Source: Sequoia sempervirens
Taxonomy: Eukaryota > Streptophyta > Pinopsida > Cupressales > Cupressaceae
DNA length: 64,000 bases
NCBI GenBank assembly: GCA_007258455.2
Contig: VDFB02262615.1
Span: 1 to 64,000 of the forward strand
Direction of reading: 5' to 3'
Below, piece by piece: positions 1-12,629 of the stretch. Numbering within the stretch: position 1 is the first letter of the stretch; the number at the start of each line of letters is the position of its first letter. Both the position numbers and the translations under genes were made by a program. The notes beneath the pieces are model-generated. The model did no database searches. It was not told the DNA's origin and saw only the letters and a program-made list of their open reading frames with translations.

Positions 1-1961
1 CATTGATGAAGTGCCTTAAATTCTCTTCTCTTGTAATTGCATTGTTACCTTGGAACCCCAGGATATTTCTTCTTATTTCATTTAGAATTATATTTGAGAT
101 CCAAAGATACCAAAAAATTCTAGTTTTTGTATCATTCATCTCTCAATATTAATATTAAGGTGTCATAAACCTTGCAAATACTATCATTTAATTAATCCTA
201 ATATTGTTTGTAAATAACTTGTAAGGGATGAAGGTTTCACCAATAGTGGTAGTTATTTTATCACTACGGTTTTACTAGAGTAGTAACTTTTATTTAGTAG
301 GGAGTAGTAAAAATTATTTATAGTGGTTTTGGGTTACCAATTTCTCATGAGGTTGTTTTGATACTTGAAGTCAATTTTGGGATGGTTATCAAATGTATTT
401 AACCATCTTATAACTAACACAAAACTAGGTTCCTAAAGGAGTAGATTAGTAATTCAGTTGTAACCTATATTATTCTATGTTAAGCAAGCTTGTAGATTTT
501 TAAGAAGGGTTGTTGAGATTGAAACCAAATTGAATGTCTCGCTTGGGGGATGAAAAAATTATTTAAGAGGTGCATAAGGTGGTAGTAATTAAGAAATAAA
601 ATTAGTAACAAACTTCTATTTGCAAGTGCTTGAGGAAGCATGTGAAATGTGAGGAAAATATTTGTAGACAAGTGTTGTCAAATCGAAGACAAAAAAGGAG
701 TAATGGAAGTGAGTGTATTGTAATCTTACATTTGAAGATAATACATGCTTGTCCTCTCATCTTGGTGTATTTTTTTTCCAAAATTATTTCTCCACCTAAA
801 TCTTTTGTTGTGAGATGATTTAAAGTTTCTTGTATTCTTATGTTATTGATTTGTGCCTCTATGTTGTTATCTTATGGTGATGTCACCTTTCTTTCATTTT
901 TGTTTTTAAGTTCATCTAAGACGGTTCTATTAAGTATGTTAAAGTGGATAATTTAAGCATCATAAAGAGATTGAATACCTATATGGTAATTTCATATCAA
1001 AGCAAATTTATAACACATTTACATAACATTTTAAAATTTTCATATTGTAATAGTCTAAGCCTTGTATCTCACCAATTGGTACCATTGCTTGAATGGAGCC
1101 TTGATGGTCAATGATTGTATTAGAGATTGGTCTTGTATCTAATACCCATAGTTTGTCTAAAGGAAGAAAATATATGAGCATGACTTCAAAATTTAGGCCT
1201 AATATAGTTCTCAAACAATTGGTCATGTTAGTGATGTGGTAGTGGGTTAGGAAAATGACACGTGGATTTGATCTCCATTTTTTTTATAGGCTTCTTGAGC
1301 CTATAACAATTCTCTTATTGCCTACATTTGTTGTTCTAACAACCTAACAAGACTTATTCCATCTATATCTTGATCAATATTTTTGTCTCTTGGGCCAACA
1401 TCCAATTGTATCCTTTGATTGACATCAAGGAATGTGCTATCATGTTCAATTTCATTTTTTGTGACATACTGGGACAAATAGGATGATGGTTAGCAACATG
1501 TGCTTCTACATCCTAGTTTTTCATGCCATAATCTTGCATGTGTACATCATAGGACCCACCTCCATATCTTCTACCAATAAGAGAAACATTTATCTCTACC
1601 TCATAATCAAGCATATATATTATTCTATTTGTTCTAACCATGCCATTGACTAAATCATTAAAATTATATTGGTATCAATTTCTTGAGTCAATGAATTCAT
1701 TTTCTCTACCTAATGTCCCCACTTCTAGATCATGATAATTTGGTATGTGTGACTTGACATTGTTCTTGGATCTCCATGTGGTGTTTTGTCTCCTTATATG
1801 AGTTGAAGCTTCTTCTTGTTCTTGTTGGTGTCCAATTTGTCTTCTTTTTTCTATATTTATCTTTTGATGTGAAATCTAATTTTGGGTTAAATTGGAACAA
1901 AGTATCCACTCTCCACTTGGAAGAGACAAATTTTCTTCTAGTAATTAGAATCTCTTAAGTG
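1..1961. other. Unresolved AT-rich repeat-like sequence
   Basis: No intact gene is seen. On the minus strand, around 1500 down to 1290, one frame reads coherently for about 60 residues (it includes DVNQRIQLDVGPRDKN) before stops. A second minus frame spans 1008-1226 (72 residues, includes VLDTRPISNTIIDHQG). They could be remains of one older transposon coding region, but I do not recognise a family. The segment ends at the E1 target site: joining 1966 to 18452 restores continuous flanking sequence. Confidence 0.3.
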
Positions 1962-2032
1962 CCAAGTGTAGACACTAAAAAATGTCTTGGTCTGCGAGCA
2001 TCATTTTTCCATTGTCTTGGTCATCTTCCTTG

Positions 2033-2368
2033 AATAATTAAATAATTTTAATTATTTAATTATTGTCTTTGATCACATTCCTCTATTAATTATTTAATTA
2101 ATTCATTTCTTGATCTTTATTCTCCTGTGATCAATTAAATAAATTATCATTTATTTAATTATGTGCTCTTCGTCTATAGTTAAATAATTATTAAAATTAT
2201 TTAACTCCCTCTTACCACCTTTCCTCTATTAAATAATTAATTTGACTTAATTATTTAATTCCACTTTCTACATTTGCCTTTAAATTTAAATAGTTGCATA
2301 ATAACTTTTAAATTAAGTATTTATTTGCCCTTTCTCCATAAATAAATAATCTAAAATGATTATTTATT
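2033..2368. repeat. Series of perfect AT-rich inverted repeats in the E1 LTR
   Basis: At least five perfect hairpins: 2033-2064 (15-bp arms AATAATTAAATAATT, loop TT), 2133-2160 (12-bp arms AATTAAATAAAT), 2179-2205 (11-bp arms GTTAAATAATT), 2228-2259 (13-bp arms ATTAAATAATTAA) and 2341-2368 (11-bp arms AATAAATAATC). CT-rich spacers separate them. Three of the five are retained in the right LTR. Confidence 0.85.
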
Positions 2369-2721
2369 CCTCCATATCTTTTATCAAATTAAAAATATGG
2401 TCAAAGATGCCTTCCATGAATTAAATCATTTATTTTATTCCTCCACTTCCTCTCCTAAATTAAATAATAATATGATTTAATTGTCAAGATTCCCTTTTTC
2501 AATTAAAAATTATTATTTAATGGCCCACATGCTCTCCCAAATTAAATAACTATATTATTTATTTTGCTCCACTACTTTTCCTCCACTTTCTCATTTCAAA
2601 TATTGACCGTCTATCCTTAGTTATCTCTAACCCTACCACTATGTGGTGCATTCATCCTCCACCGTTGATCTTGGAATCTTTCTAGAACTTCAATCTTGTT
2701 TGTTCGTTTGAATAGATCTTC

Positions 2722-2728
2722 TATAAAA
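2722..2728 (+). promoter_or_regulatory. TATA box of the E1 LTR
   Basis: TATAAAA lies in a context that is identical in the right LTR (18132-18138) and is followed by a pyrimidine-rich GGCTTTCTCCATC stretch. This is the probable start-site region of element transcription. Confidence 0.6.
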
Positions 2729-3038
2729 GAAGGCTTTCTCCATCATTTTGGTTGAACAACCACAATCTTCAAAGTTCTTGTTGTCATATCATTGTCATTT
2801 GCAGGTATTCAAGCACTTCAAAATATGAGGGCAAAGCTTTGCTACTTGAGAAAAATTGGAGGAGAAGCAAGGGAGATAATCAACTATGATAGGGGAGTTT
2901 TCTTTTGTGATTTCGTTATTGTTTGCTTCCTTTGATCATTTGTACTCTCTTGTTTAGATTTGGGATTTTGGCTTAGATCTTAGGTAGAGTGGTTGCTCCT
3001 TTGGTCTTAGTTATTTTTCATTTTTCGAATCTTACATT

Positions 3039-3054
3039 TGGTGAACCCGACGTG
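3039..3054 (+). other. E1 primer binding site
   Basis: TGGTGAACCCGACGTG starts 2 nt after the LTR end. It opens with the TGG expected to pair with the CCA end of a tRNA. I cannot name the tRNA from memory. E2 has almost the same site (TGGTGAACTCGAAA at 24307), which suggests related families. Confidence 0.65.
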
Positions 3055-3056
3055 AA

Positions 3057-6000
3057 AAATCTATCTTTTGAGTGTTTTAAATGAGTTTTGCAGGCTACAA
3101 CTAAGAATTCGCATTCAAAACCCATCGTATTCTTTTGAGCATAAAAAAATTGGCACATAAAATATTACAAAATAGTTTTTGGGTTTTGTAGGTCTCACTT
3201 TCGGCTTTCCACAACTTTTAACGATTTTAAATTTCATTAATATTTGAGAAAGTTATGGTTGTTTTAGTATTTTCTTTTAAAAATTTAGTTGTTAAAATCG
3301 ACGTTTTCTTTTGCCTATAACAATTTTTCATGCAAAATTTTGGCAGAATTCTTTCTGGGTATTGAAGGTTTGAGTTTCAGCTTTCCATAGCTTTTATGGT
3401 TTTAAATTTCATTTAGTTTTGAGAAAGTTATCGATGTTTTAGTTTTTTGTTATCATTAAAAAAAAATTGGTATTACTAATCTCTTGTTTTCAGTGTGGCA
3501 TCAATCTTGGAGGGAGTCTAAACTGTTTCTTTTGAAACATTTTGTTGGCATATTTTTATGTTTGCTTATCATAGAATCATCTTGCTTTTATTTTACAAAA
3601 TTTCACTCATGAGGATAAAATGAACAACTTTGCATTCTACATTCATTGGGTCTAAAATTTACAACAAACTATATGTTTAACTCATAAGGATAAAATGAAC
3701 AACAAACTACATATATCACTGATGAGTTCTTAAAATGAACAACAAACTACATACTTCACTCATCGGGTTTTAAAAGGAATTTTCATCATACATTCATACG
3801 GGCTAAAAAGAACCAACAAACTACATTAGTGTGCTTTCTCAAATGTCTGTTTGAACATAGATTAATTAGGGGGTTAATTAATCACTATTTTTTGTGCTTG
3901 TAAGGTGGTAGGTGTATGCTCTCACCTTGTGCAAACTCGATGATCAAAAGCCATACCCATCTCTTTTATGTTCTTAATCCCTTAGAGGGCTTGCCTCCTG
4001 ATTCGTGAGAGGGAACAACCCAAGCGATACTTTCGTTTCGGTCTACTATACAAATGATTGTGGTTGTGATGAAAGTCATCAATCACCTGGTGCAAATGTT
4101 CTATACTGATGCACGTCTCCCTCAGTATCCATGAGATGCATAAAAACCCTTTCTGAGGGTTGGGAGACCTCTTAAATGAGTGAACTGCCACATGTATAGA
4201 CACCAGATTATCCTGAAACACTGACTAGAAACCACTTGTTGTAGAAGCCAAAAACCTTTTTTTCTTGCAGGTGCAAGAGGTCGGACCTCCAAATCTTCCC
4301 TACACGTACTATTCATGGTGGAGATAGAAAATCCCTTGGTTCATAAGATCTTCAGATCTTCAAGGTAATATATTTGGTGTGCCTGTGCCATGGTGGGGGA
4401 GCCAATGTCACCAATATCTCTAGCTCTCCACCTTGTCTCAATATATGGAGTAATCCAAGTAGGGACTCAACAAGTAGTATCCTCTTTCTAGCCTAGATTG
4501 TGCATACTTACTAGTGTTTTCAATTTTTTTGAGACCAATGAAAATTTTTGGGGCTAATTTAGGCCCCCATTCAAACTTTTACTCTGATTTTGTATCAGAT
4601 TCATCCAAAAATTTTGTGTTTTGTGTTTTGTGTGTGTGTTCAAAACAAACATTTTCAATCTCAATCAAACATCACACCTGGAATCTATAACATTTCAACC
4701 TTGAAAATCTAAAAATCTTGCTCAAAAATTAAAACAACACATACATCTGCATGATCTCTTGTAAAACCAAAATCCCTAAGTGAAGATCCACGTTCCACTT
4801 TTTCAAACATAGACATCGTAGTTCAAGGTCTATCAAAAAATGCATCTTGAAGAACTACAACAACTGAGACATATTGCTGAGAAATTTTTATCAACACCCT
4901 TTGAGGAACAAACCAGACTTACATGTCCAAAATGAGCCTAACATTTAAATCTATTGGGGCATCATCCTTTAGTTATGATCCTTTAGTCCTTGCATATCTA
5001 GATCATTCCCCCTATTCCTTGCATATTCCGATCATTCTATTTTGTCATGTCCTCAGTCCTTGCACATCCATTGTTAGTCAAACAAAACTTTTAGCTTGCA
5101 CTTAGGTTACTCTCCTTAAGTCTTGAATCAAATATTAGCTATTAATCACATTTTAGGCCATCATCAGAATTTCCTCACTTATTGTAGACATCCATCATTA
5201 GGTTGCATACACCTTTTTTGAAAACTTTAGAATAGGGAAACTTACCATACCTTGGCATAGGCCTTTTGTCACAAAGAAGTATTGTCATTGACCTTGTCAT
5301 TTTCCACATTAGTCCTTGTCATTTTGATATAACCTTTAAAATCGTTGGTCTAGTTTAAGTTCACCTTGTCAAACTTGTCACTTTTCATCCACTCCTTAAG
5401 GTCATTGATAATCTTATTTGTAAACATTAGACTATCCTAGGTTGGCTAGTAATCCTTTTCTTAGTCTCACAAAAGGTCCCAAGTCATAACTTTAGCTACT
5501 CATACCATAGTCATCTCATTTAGGCATACCATTACACACTTTACACCATTGCATCATACCTTTTATTTTGGACATAGTGATGTCAACATCTTTCAACTCT
5601 TGTCTATTGTCACCTTGTGCCTTAATCTTGGTCATTCGAATTGTTGTCAATCAGATTTCACCCGAACGCTTGAATGACTAAATTCAACAATTTGTTGAAA
5701 CATGGGAACTATCTTCAGGCTATGGGTATTCCTATGGCGAAGATAGACCTCCAAATTCTAGGATGCTTCCTATATGATGATCAATTAGGTACTTGAAGGA
5801 TTTGTTGAGAAAAGGGTAAGAAGGACTGAATTGAATGCATGAACTAAAACTAAAACTTCGGTGATGCACCTAATTGATATTTATTAGCAGATTGATTCAC
5901 AACTGATTATTATGGAATCTATTTTGACAACTCAAATTGGGAAATCTAATTACATAAGTGTTTCATCAGAAGGCCTGATAATCCATTCTTAATGAAGGAA

Positions 6001-9000
6001 AATGATATTTTCACAACCTAAAGGAGAGAATAAATTAACAACACAACTTATGATCTATAACTAAAATTGCTTTTTTCTGTGTACATGTATTCATGAATGT
6101 GATAGGAATTTAAAGGCTTTGAAATCAAACACATTAAATTTGCATCTTAAACATTCAATAAATACAAAACTCTTGAATCTGAGAAGGCTAATACCGAATA
6201 GCGATAATGAAAAGAAGGAAACTCTGCAAAATTGATAACCTGTAAAGTTGTAAAACTATATTAAATCTAAAATGTTGAGTTACAAGATATTTCTCTTTGC
6301 AAAATGCAAAGCTTGAAAAACAAGAACTAGAGGAAAAAATGACTAAGTCATTACACTTTATACAATAAGCCTCTCAAAGGCATAAAGGTGAAACTGAAAG
6401 TCAATTTCAGTGTAAAAATGATAACTCCAAGGCAAAATCTGAGAAAAAATAAATATCCTTGAAAAGAAGGCTCCAACTCATGCAAAAATGAGTGTATGAT
6501 GATCCAAACTCGAGGTCAACTCATAACTGAACTATAGAGCACTCAAACTGCACTAAAAATCCCTGAAAAAGTGGGCCCAAGCATGCAAAAAGCATCTTGT
6601 TTCTGACAATCCACCCATGATAACTAGAACTCCATCTCTGTAATGTGCATGATGATCTTTAGTTGATATTCCATCTTCATCATTTGCATGATTTTACTCA
6701 AGGAGGATAAATAATTAAATATTAAAAATAACCAAATGTATGATTATTTTAATATTTAATGTGGAAAAACCCCTCCTTATTTCATTTAAATATTAATGTA
6801 ATAATACATTAATATTTAATTACATATTAACCTCCTTATAAAATCATGCAAAAATGCATGAACTAAAACTAAAATATCATGCAAAAAGCATGCATTATTT
6901 TATTAGCGCCCCCACTTAGCATATAATATGCATCTGTTACCTTGGCACATAAGCATAATGGGAAAGGCTGACCACATCTTCATTAGGCTCATTGACTTAA
7001 AAGTCATGGCCACGGTGATAATGAAAGAACATAATGATTTATTAAAATCATTAGTAAAAAAAAAAAACACCAATTATGTTGATTTAGGGCAGACAAAACT
7101 CGAACCCTAATCATTCACTATCATTCTACATTTCACACTTTGTATTTTCTGGAGACTTCTTCTGCTAGCGCTGCCATGTTGATCAAGTCTGGAGTTCGAC
7201 ATGCAAATTTCTTCACTGGTTTTTGTCGATTTTCATAGTATGGAAGCATAAACAGGAGGTAGGCATTGATTTTTTTTTGTCTTCGAGCCTCCATTCGATA
7301 TTTCCTTCACTGTTTTTTGTACATTCTTGGCTACCACACTTTTTCCTTACCTCTGTAAAGATATATATGCTTGGCCTCTTCCATTCTTTGATGTTTTTGA
7401 GAAAAAAAAAGAGGTGATATCGAAGCTTAGCTCCTGTAGCTTTTCTTTGACTTATTTTGTAGCTTTTCTTATTTAAAAACCTAATTTTGAGCAGGTCGCA
7501 GTCATGCCATGGACACACCCTCCATTTGATTCAAAACAAACAATTTTTGGGCTCGACCCTATTGATAGATTGCAAGAATATATCTGTATTGAAACCCCAA
7601 ATGGATTCTTTACATATTTGACCTTTGCAAAATGTTTTCCTCCATTTTCTGACTGTGATGCAAATGTTGCTCATTATTTTACTCTTCAAAATGGAGCCTT
7701 GTTCATATTATGACTTTGCTCTTTAAAACACATATTGGGTGTTCATATCTTTGAAAGTATATCATTTACCTTCTTGTGAACACAAAAGAAACAATTTTCA
7801 TTATGGTAGCTTCTGTATTTTTTCCTTCATGATAGCAACGACTGTAACTGAAAAGTTATCTCCACCTTTGAAAAGATCAAGATATAATATTTTCTCTGCA
7901 TTTTAAAATCCCTTTCTTCCACTTATGGGCCTGCTCTCTATACTAGTTTATCTCTTGCATACCCACTTATGTTTTTAGCATTCTGAGTACCCCTTTTTCA
8001 GCAGTTTATTGAGCCAACTCTAGTTGAGCCAATTGTAGCTCATCATGTTCATAATGAAGAACCTTAATGTTGTTAATATTTCAATGAGTGCTACAAGGCT
8101 GTCTTTCTTTTTCTTTTTTTATAAGAACACTATTTAAATATGGCAAGTACTGCTACAGGCTAATATGTAACCTGATAGTTCAACAATGTCTTTCCCTGAG
8201 TTACTAGAGACATTTTGATTGTCATACATATGACTTGCCATATTCTTTTTTTTTTCTGTTTGCTTCTGTATTTTGTCATATTGGCCTTCATATCCTAGTA
8301 TCTCTGAAATGATGAATATCATGCCTTTTAAAAGAATGAGCTTCCTTTACTTGCAAGACTATTTGAAACTCCAAGTCATTCCCAATGCATTATTTTCACT
8401 ATAAAGGTTTTGACTATCCATTATTGCTCTATCATATGCACATGCTTGTCTTCCCATGTTATTGCTACTAATGAAAGCCTCAACCTACCTTAGGAATGCA
8501 TTTTGTTGTTCTCTTCATGGAATAAATTGCTCACTTTGAACTTCACCTACTATGTTGTCCACTTTATGCTTTATTCACAGTGAATAATCTCTCAATTAAC
8601 ACCTCCAAACATTGCATGAGACTGTCCAATGGTTTCAATATGCTCAATATAGTTATTCCTCTTGTTTTGAAACTTCAAATTGGTAGATTACTTGAGTAGT
8701 GATTATCTATGAATCTGGATTTTTAGCAATGTTATCTTGGTTGTTCTCAACCATCATGATACTCATTCTGCTCCTTTTGATAAATGATTAAATACATTGA
8801 CCTTGCTGCTCTAATATAATCATTCAGAAGTATTACTTACTGCTCACTATGGTTCCATGTATTGTTGTTTCTTTTGAATTATGAGCAAAAGGATTATTTG
8901 CTCAATTTGTTTTTGTCATAATGAATCAAAGGATGCTCTTGTGAATTCCTCTTATTACATCAGTCCTTTCTTGATGGCTGCAATTGAATATCTGATAACT

Positions 9001-10130
9001 CTCAAATAATGATGTGAATGAGAGGTGTCCTTTCAATATGTTGGTCTCAACCCTTGTGGGAGCTCGTTTTACCCCACATATCTGATGAAAATGATCACGA
9101 ACATAATGAACCTGTTCCTACACATTTAAACAAACATGTTAGCAAAAATAACTGAAGTTGAAAGCTTCCATTGAACTTCGTGCTCCTTTAACTTGATCAT
9201 CTGATGCATGCTTGGAATGATGTAGATTACATTTATGTTGGTAATGTAGGCATGAAGTAGGATTTGATTCTTCATTGCTTAGAGACCATCTCTAATACCA
9301 CATTTTGTCATTCTTGCAGATGCTTTTGGAGTCTGGAGTTGGATCGATTCAACAACAAAAGACAACTAAAGACTTTAACATGAAGACAATTCATCATTCC
9401 AGGCAATGATGAATCACTTCCTATCACATGCTTATGTTATTTTCAGTTGTATAGTTTACATTCTTTCTTTGTATTCATTATTTGATTAAGAAAATCAAAT
9501 TAAGTTACTCCCACGACTTGTGTGGGACTTTGGTTTTTACAATATGAATAAAGCAACATTCTTTTATGCAAATTTATAAGTTTTTTTATTACAAACATTT
9601 GCATAATCAAATTTTGGAATTCAATGAATACTTTTAGCATAAATTTTGCACCTTTCTATGATGAATGCAATTCAGCTCCACCTGTTTTGAGTTGTAGCTA
9701 AAAATAGGTAACAAGAATCATTGCATACATTTTAGACATGGTCATATTCTTATCTTGTTATTGCCACTTGCAACCTTAAATCTTGGACATTATCATTATT
9801 AGTCATCCTTATAATCCAAAAAAAAACACATCTTAGTCCCATACCATCTTGCATTGCTATCTTGGGTCAACATAGATTGGTTAGCATTCCCTTTCTTTAG
9901 CATCATTTGACATCTATTAGCCTCATTTAGTCTCATTTCATACCATATCCTTTGATCATTATCATCCTTACACTATCACTTTTCATCCCTACATTACTCT
10001 TAAAATCATATATCCTTTGCATATCATATCCTTTAGCTTAGGTGGATCCTTATAATCCAAAATTCCAAAAACATAGTTTAGTCTCATCTTGCATTATCAT
10101 TATCATCCTCTTCACCTTTGCAAGTATTAC
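3057..10130 (+). other. E1 long non-coding leader
   Basis: About 7 kb between primer site and gag with no convincing open frame. The outer parts (3.0-5.6 kb and 9.75-10.1 kb) share a pyrimidine-rich, repeated style (TCATCCTT, CCTTTGCATATC). The middle (about 5.65-9.7 kb) differs and appears to be older inserted sequence, including a Copia-like remnant. A 22-bp exact direct repeat sits at 5834-5855 and 6853-6874. Confidence 0.5.
6906..9300 (-). mobile_element. Possible internally deleted Copia remnant in the E1 leader
   Basis: Three minus-strand signals occur in the right order. At 9300-9286 is TGGTATTAGAGATGG, close to the initiator-tRNA-Met primer site. At 8195-8134 a frame ends GYILACSSTCHI, which resembles the Copia protease motif around D-S-G but with the catalytic Asp replaced. 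At 6920-6906 is GCTAAGTGGGGGCGC, a polypurine-tract-like run. The 1.2 kb between the last two is too short for integrase, RT and RNase H. No matching LTR pair was found, so this remains tentative. Confidence 0.33.
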
Positions 10131-12629
10131 ATGGCTGAAACAAGATCACGATAAAAAAGAAAGGACATGGAATCTTCAAGTGATCCTCTTTACAATCCCA
10201 CAAGTGATATGAATCTTGGGTCAAATTCAAACCAAACCCAAACATCAAGGGGAACCTCAAATCCATTTTCTAATCTCCCATTAGAAGAGGTCAACAAAGG
10301 TTTAACCCCCGAAGAAATTAAACAAGGATTACAAGACCCAAGAATAGTACACATTGTTGAGGAATTAATTAGTGTTGAACCAAATAAATTCTTTTATGCA
10401 CTAGCACACAAAGGTTCCAAACTTCCTCAAGGCTATGATATTTCTACACTTGTAGATGGAGTTACACAAGCCCTAATCTGAGGATCTACCCAAAACACAT
10501 TCACATTAGGGATTCCATCCTCATCACATCAAGTATTCACAAGTCTACTCCTTGGGACAACAACACACATGGCAACAAACGTTCACATTCCTAACACACC
10601 ATTTGGAAACAAGAGAACTTTTGGTTCAACACAAGGAAAAACTTTTACATTTGATGCCACATCATCAAATCCCATGACTATGACCCTTACAAATCCTCTT
10701 TTCCATAGCACAAGTCAAGGTTTCACACCTCAAAATCAACCCAAAAAATCAAGGATTCATAACGCACCAAATCAAGGTCCTACACCACTATTCCAAAATG
10801 CAAATCAAGGTCCTACACCATCATTTCAAAATGAAAATCAAGGTCCTACACCATTATTCCAAAATACAAATCAAGGTCCTACACCATTATTCCAAAATAC
10901 AAATCAAGGTCCTACATCATTTCAAAATCTAAATCAAGGTCCTACACCATAATTCCAAAATGCAAGTCAAGGTCCTACCCCCATCATTTCAAAATGCAAA
11001 TCAAGGTCCTACACCATATTTTAAAACACAATCCAAGGTCCAACATTTCAATCACAAAATTTCAATCAAGGTCCAACACCACAATTTTAAAATACCATAC
11101 CAAACACAAACATGACCTTTGGAACAAATCAAAATACCAATCTCATTCCAAACCAAACCAACACAAATACAACATTCACACGCCAATATCAACAAGGTCC
11201 CATGCAACAAAATGTCACTCCAAATCCAACATTTGACCATCTCAATAGCAATACCAATGCCATCATGCAAAATCAACCAAATGTAACACCATCTCTTGCA
11301 AACACCTTGATGCAACAAATGCAAGCAATACAATAGATGATAAACATGCAACTAGGGACAACCAAGAAGACATATTCTATGGAGGAATTGTGTCCTTATC
11401 CATTTGACAAAAATCTATACATGACACCTTTTATCCCTCATTTCACTCCACCAACTTTCACCAAGTACAAAGGAAAAGGGGATCCAATGGAACACATACG
11501 AGAGTTTAACACATGTATGGACATTGTATACGAGCCTACTTATTTGATGAGACTATTTCCACGAAGTCTTGTAGGAAAGGCTCTAGAATGGTTTGCACAC
11601 CTTCCTCTAGGGATTCGAGCATGGGGTGACTTGGATGACAAATTAATCAATCACTTTTCCTTCAATATATAAAGTGACATGACCCTCGTAAAACTATGTA
11701 CAACTAAACAAGAGGAGAGAGATTCACTCACTTCATTTTACCAATGATGGAAAAGTATGGCTAGCAAATGTCCTTGTCACATACATGAGAAACAATTAGT
11801 TCCCATGTTCGTGGAAAACCTTAATGCACAATTGATGACTAGTCTCCAAATACAATGTTGCACGAATTTTGAGGATAACATTGAAAAGGGTGTCATTATT
11901 AAGAAAGCTCTCATGGAAAAAGGACTAGTCAATGTCTCTGAAGAAACCACAAAATTTAATAATGACAAAGGAAAATTTTCATCCTAAAACAAGAATGTCA
12001 CTAATGATGGAGTTGTTGATGCAAAATTCATAAACAAAGGTCACCTTACCATTTACCTTAAAGTTCCTTCCACATCAAACACACCAAACACATCTAATAC
12101 CCAAACTCAAAGTCAAGATCAAACATTAAATGTCATCCAAAAAAATCAACAACATAGAGGACCTCCACACACTAAGAGAACATTCACTCCTTTAGGTCAA
12201 CCTATTGAATCAATTCTAAAGAAACTTTTGCAATCCAATGTCATTTAGCTTCAAGGCATCAAGAACTATGAACCCACATTGGTCAAACCTAATTGGTGGA
12301 ATGAAAATGAATATTGTGAATATCACCGTGGAAAAGGACATAAGACATCATCATGTTGGACACTTAAAAATCCCATTCAAGACCTCATTGAACAAGGAGA
12401 CATTTCAGTGGACAATCAAAAATCTAAAACCAATGTTCATTATACCATAATAAAAAATATTTTGCAAGACCATGGAAAAGGGAAGGCCTCTAGTTTGGGT
12501 AATAATAGCACTAATTATACCAACATGGCACATGATTATACTATCCATCACATTTGTGCCCTTGATGAACATGTTGCTACCATCACCATTAATAAAAAAG
12601 TTCAAAATGTGTCATCACTAACCACATAG
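10131..12629 (+). pseudogene. E1 gag pseudogene
   Basis: Retrotransposon capsid protein (Gypsy, Tat-like wording). I chose the ATG at 10131 (MAETRSR) because the same frame then runs to 12629; codon 8 is already a stop, and the frame reopens at 10167. Order: N-terminal segment; a repeat region of NQGPTPLFQN units (10768-11090); the capsid core at about 11440-11670 with GKGDPMEHIREF and FPRSLVGKALEWFAHLP; then a nucleocapsid-like motif at 12300-12400 reading CEYHRGKGHKTSSCW. Almost all breaks are in-frame stops (near 10480, 10950, 11336, 11672, 11987 and 12248). Most can be read as a Gln or Arg codon changed by one C-to-T step. The frame itself is largely conserved, so the ORF decayed by point mutation more than by indels. 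Confidence 0.85.
10768..11090 (+). repeat. Minisatellite inside E1 gag
   Basis: About ten copies of a ~33-bp unit, consensus AATCAAGGTCCTACACCA, encode NQGPTPLFQNT-like peptides. The first copies stay in frame. Later copies lose frame near 10980-11090. Confidence 0.85.

Larger units (their letters stand above)
1967..3036 (+). repeat. E1 5' LTR
   Basis: The 1070-bp repeat starts TGTAGACAC and ends CTTACA. It is the partner of 17280-18446. The right copy is about 100 bp longer, because it keeps a block near 17492-17565 and one near 17986-18015 that the left copy lacks. The upstream half (about 2030-2560) is a series of AT-rich inverted repeats separated by pyrimidine-rich spacers. Confidence 0.93.

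Noticed and set aside
5834..6874. 22-bp exact direct repeat AATGCATGAACTAAAACTAA(AA) taken as a TSD
   Set aside because: Too long for an LTR-element TSD, and the 1-kb segment between has no TG...CA ends or poly-A tail. It may be an internal repeat.
7213..7713. Overlapping open frames on both strands
   Set aside because: No recognised motif; the opposite-strand frames shadow each other and lie in the E1 leader.
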